Assembly (NCBI RefSeq): GCF_001509485.1
Contig: NZ_LLZI01000093.1
Span: 1 to 6,060 of the forward strand
Direction of reading: 5' to 3'
DNA from: Streptomyces sp. NRRL F-4489
GTDB lineage: Bacteria; Actinomycetota; Actinomycetes; Streptomycetales; Streptomycetaceae
Length of the DNA: 6,060 nt
The translations under genes were made by a program, and so were the position numbers. The notes below the pieces were generated by a model. That model was not told the origin of the DNA. It saw only the letters and a program-made list of their open reading frames with translations, and made no database searches. Of the stretch, positions 4,664 to 6,060 are shown in pieces (position 1 is the stretch's first letter; the number at the start of each line of letters is the position of its first letter).

Positions 4664-5467
4664 TCAGTCCCCGTACGTGACCGTCACCGGGGCGTGGTCC
4701 GACCAGCGCTGGTCGTACGACGCCGCGCGCTCCACCGTGGCCTTGAGGGCGCGGGCGGCCAGGCCGGGGGTGGCCATGTGGTAGTCGATGCGCCAGCCGG
4801 CGTCGTTGTCGAATGCGCGGCCCCGGTAGGACCACCAGGAGTACGGGCCCTCGGTGTCCGGGTGGAGGGTGCGGACGACGTCCACGTAGCCGCCCTGGTT
4901 CTCGTCCAGGACGGCGGAGAGCCAGGCGCGCTCCTCCGGGAGGAAGCCGGACTTCTTCTGGTTGGCCTTCCAGTTCTTCAGGTCGGCCTCGCGGTGGGCG
5001 ATGTTCCAGTCGCCGCAGACGACCACCTCGCGGCCGTCCGCCGCCGCCCGCTTGCGCAGGTCCACCAGGTACGGCAGGAACTCCGCCAGGAAGCGTTCCT
5101 TCTCGTCCTGCCGCTCGGTGCCGACCTCGCCGGAGGGCAGGTAGAGGCTGGCCACCGTCACCCCGGGCAGGTCCGCCTCGGCGTAGCGGCCGCTGCCGTC
5201 GAACTCCGCCGACCCGAAGCCGATGCGCACCGCGTCCGGCTCCCGCCGCGTGTAGAGCGAGACGCCGGCCCGGCCCTTGGCGGCGGCCGGCGCGTGCACG
5301 GCGTACCAGCCGGCGGGCTCCCGGACCTCCTCCGGCAGCAGCGCCGTCTCGGCGCGCACCTCCTGGAGGCACACCACATCGGCGCCGGTCCCGGCCAGCC
5401 ACGGTACGAAGCCCTTCTTGGCGGCGGCCCGCAGCCCGTTCACATTCACAGAGGTCACGGTGAGCAT
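4664..5467 (-). CDS. xth: Exodeoxyribonuclease III (AP endonuclease family)
   Basis: A 267-aa cytoplasmic DNA repair nuclease of the exonuclease III/AP endonuclease 1 fold (endonuclease/exonuclease/phosphatase family). It cleaves DNA 5' of abasic sites and removes nucleotides from 3' ends in base-excision repair. All signature motifs are present: Asn10 in VNVNGLR, Glu36 in LQEVR, Tyr109 in SLYLPSG, Asp153 and Asn155 in GDWNI, Asp228 in WRIDY, and the Asp257-His258 pair in SDHAP. Length is normal for the family. ATG 5467 has only a poor ribosome binding site (AAGG about 8 bases upstream), and TAAGGT at 5479-5474 resembles a -10 placed so that transcription could begin at or near the ATG. The gene faces DUF397 across the terminator and diverges from the acetyltransferase. 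Some actinobacteria have several paralogues, so the symbol denotes the family. Confidence 0.95.
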   Translation of the reverse strand: MLTVTSVNVNGLRAAAKKGFVPWLAGTGADVVCLQEVRAETALLPEEVREPAGWYAVHAPAAAKGRAGVSLYTRREPDAVRIGFGSAEFDGSGRYAEADLPGVTVASLYLPSGEVGTERQDEKERFLAEFLPYLVDLRKRAAADGREVVVCGDWNIAHREADLKNWKANQKKSGFLPEERAWLSAVLDENQGGYVDVVRTLHPDTEGPYSWWSYRGRAFDNDAGWRIDYHMATPGLAARALKATVERAASYDQRWSDHAPVTVTYGD

Positions 5468-5522
5468 CCCGGCACCTTACCCGCCCTCCCCCGGGGCCCC
5501 GCGCTTCCGTACGCTTCCTGGA
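5468..5522. promoter_or_regulatory. Compact divergent promoter region, possibly leaderless on both sides
   Basis: Only 55 bp separate the two start codons. Leftward, TAAGGT (5479-5474) ends six bases before the exonuclease ATG. Rightward, TACGCT (5510-5515) ends seven bases before the acetyltransferase ATG. Both fit the TAnnnT -10 pattern at the distance expected when transcription starts at the ATG, and neither gene has a strong ribosome binding site. No good -35 hexamer is visible for either. A perfect GC palindrome CGGGGCCCCG lies between them (5492-5501). Confidence 0.45.
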
Positions 5523-6011
5523 ATGGAGATACGTTCCGTCCGGTACGACCACCCCGACGCGGTGCGGCTCGACCGGGAGGTCCAGCAGGAGTACGCGCGG
5601 CGCTACGGCGGCGATGGGGACCTCACCCCGCTCGACCCGGAGATGTTCGTCCCGCCCAACGGCCTGTATTTGCTCGCGTACGAGGACGGCACCCCGCTGG
5701 CCACCGGCGGGTGGCGGGTCCAGGAGGACGCCGCCGAGGGGTACGCGCCCGGGGACGCCGAGATCAAGCGGATGTACGTGGTGCCCGGCGCCCGGGGCCG
5801 GGGGCTGGCCCGGCGGATCCTGGCCGCCCTGGAGGCGGACGCGCGGGCCGCCGGCCGTACCCGGATGGTGCTGGAGACCGGCAGCAAGCAGCCCGAGGCG
5901 ATCGCCCTCTACTCCTCCAGCGGGTATGCGGCGGTGCCGAAGTTCGGCTTCTACCGGGAGTACGAGTCGAGTCGGTGCATGGGGAAGGCGCTGGTCGGGG
6001 GCGCCTCCTAG
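5523..6011 (+). CDS. GNAT-family N-acetyltransferase
   Basis: A 162-aa member of the GNAT superfamily, which transfers an acetyl group from acetyl-CoA to an amine. The start is ATG 5523; the frame is open further left but there runs through the exonuclease gene. Motif A, the acetyl-CoA binding site, is at about residues 82-101: EIKRMYVVPGARGRGLARRI with the R-x-x-G-x-G/A signature. Motif B follows as LETGSKQPEAIALYSSSGY, in which the Y-x-x-x-GY pattern is typical. The N-terminal half (GLYLLAYEDGTPLATGGWRV) supplies the usual beta strands. The substrate cannot be read from sequence. The start lacks a clear ribosome binding site and may be translated from a leaderless mRNA. It is followed at once by a GC-rich hairpin. 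Confidence 0.93.
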   Translation: MEIRSVRYDHPDAVRLDREVQQEYARRYGGDGDLTPLDPEMFVPPNGLYLLAYEDGTPLATGGWRVQEDAAEGYAPGDAEIKRMYVVPGARGRGLARRILAALEADARAAGRTRMVLETGSKQPEAIALYSSSGYAAVPKFGFYREYESSRCMGKALVGGAS

Positions 6012-6017
6012 GGTGTC

Positions 6018-6038
6018 CGGGCGGGCCGGGCCCGCCCG
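6018..6038. terminator. GC-rich hairpin after the acetyltransferase gene
   Basis: CGGGCGGGC (6018-6026) pairs perfectly with GCCCGCCCG (6030-6038) across a 3-base loop, seven bases after the TAG at 6009-6011. No T-run follows directly; a C-rich tract does. It is a probable terminator, though GC-rich repeats are easy to find here by chance. Confidence 0.6.
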
Positions 6039-6052
6039 CCCCCCGCCCCCCT

Positions 6053-6058
6053 TTGACA
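6053..6058 (+). promoter_or_regulatory. Perfect -35 hexamer at the right edge
   Basis: TTGACA lies 14 bp after the hairpin. It is a consensus -35 for the main vegetative sigma factor and is otherwise rare in such GC-rich DNA. The -10 would fall beyond the window, so this is only half of a possible promoter for the next rightward gene. Confidence 0.35.
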
Positions 6059-6060
6059 GG

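Noticed and set aside
4569..5552. A 327-codon leftward open frame
   Set aside because: It is a frame-shifted shadow of the exonuclease gene, Arg/Gly-rich, while the 4664-5467 frame carries all catalytic motifs.
1..6060. tRNA genes, CRISPR arrays, integrase or transposase genes, attachment repeats
   Set aside because: None was found. The only tandem repeats are the two-unit decamers and one 8-base repeat, which have no CRISPR spacing.

Overview
The window is high-GC actinobacterial DNA, most likely from Streptomyces. The grounds are the strong G/C bias at third codon positions, GTG starts, and the presence of gene families largely confined to Streptomyces and relatives (XRE regulators with a DUF5753 domain, DUF397, DUF6879). 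It has three parts. (1) Positions 1-121 hold the C-terminal end of an unrecognised rightward gene with a Gly-rich tail. (2) Positions about 180-4655 hold an accessory regulatory locus with a strong hairpin at each end. (3) Positions 4664-6060 hold two ordinary metabolic or housekeeping genes, an exonuclease III-type nuclease (leftward) and a GNAT acetyltransferase (rightward), transcribed divergently.

The central locus has a leftward arm of eight genes and a rightward arm of two genes, diverging from about 3321-3539. In transcription order the leftward arm is: 3320-2988 (110 aa, unknown), 3003-2746 (85 aa, Cys/His motif), a 44-bp gap with tandem decamer repeats, 2701-2438 (87 aa, unknown), 2457-1939 (DUF6879), 1926-1078 (XRE/DUF5753 regulator), a 95-bp gap with the same repeats, 982-773 (69 aa, Cys motif), 776-603 (57 aa, Cys motif, ATGA-coupled), a 151-bp gap, and 451-257 (64 aa, unknown). 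The rightward arm is 3540-4388 (a second XRE/DUF5753 regulator) and 4385-4594 (DUF397), which overlap by four bases.

The organisation resembles the WhiJ/AbaA-like and Scr1/Scr2-like regulator clusters of Streptomyces, where an XRE/DUF5753 DNA-binding protein works with a small partner. Here two such regulators sit back to back with different partners, DUF397 for one and DUF6879 plus an 87-aa protein for the other. The strongest unexplained signals are the shared tandem repeat (core GTGCAATCGAGYGCAATC on the minus strand) on both sides of the DUF6879/XRE module, and two adjacent tiny proteins carrying the same motif, PVP[GA]C-x(2,3)-C-xx-C-xxKR. Specific functions in the central locus are inference; the nuclease and acetyltransferase calls rest on clear motifs.
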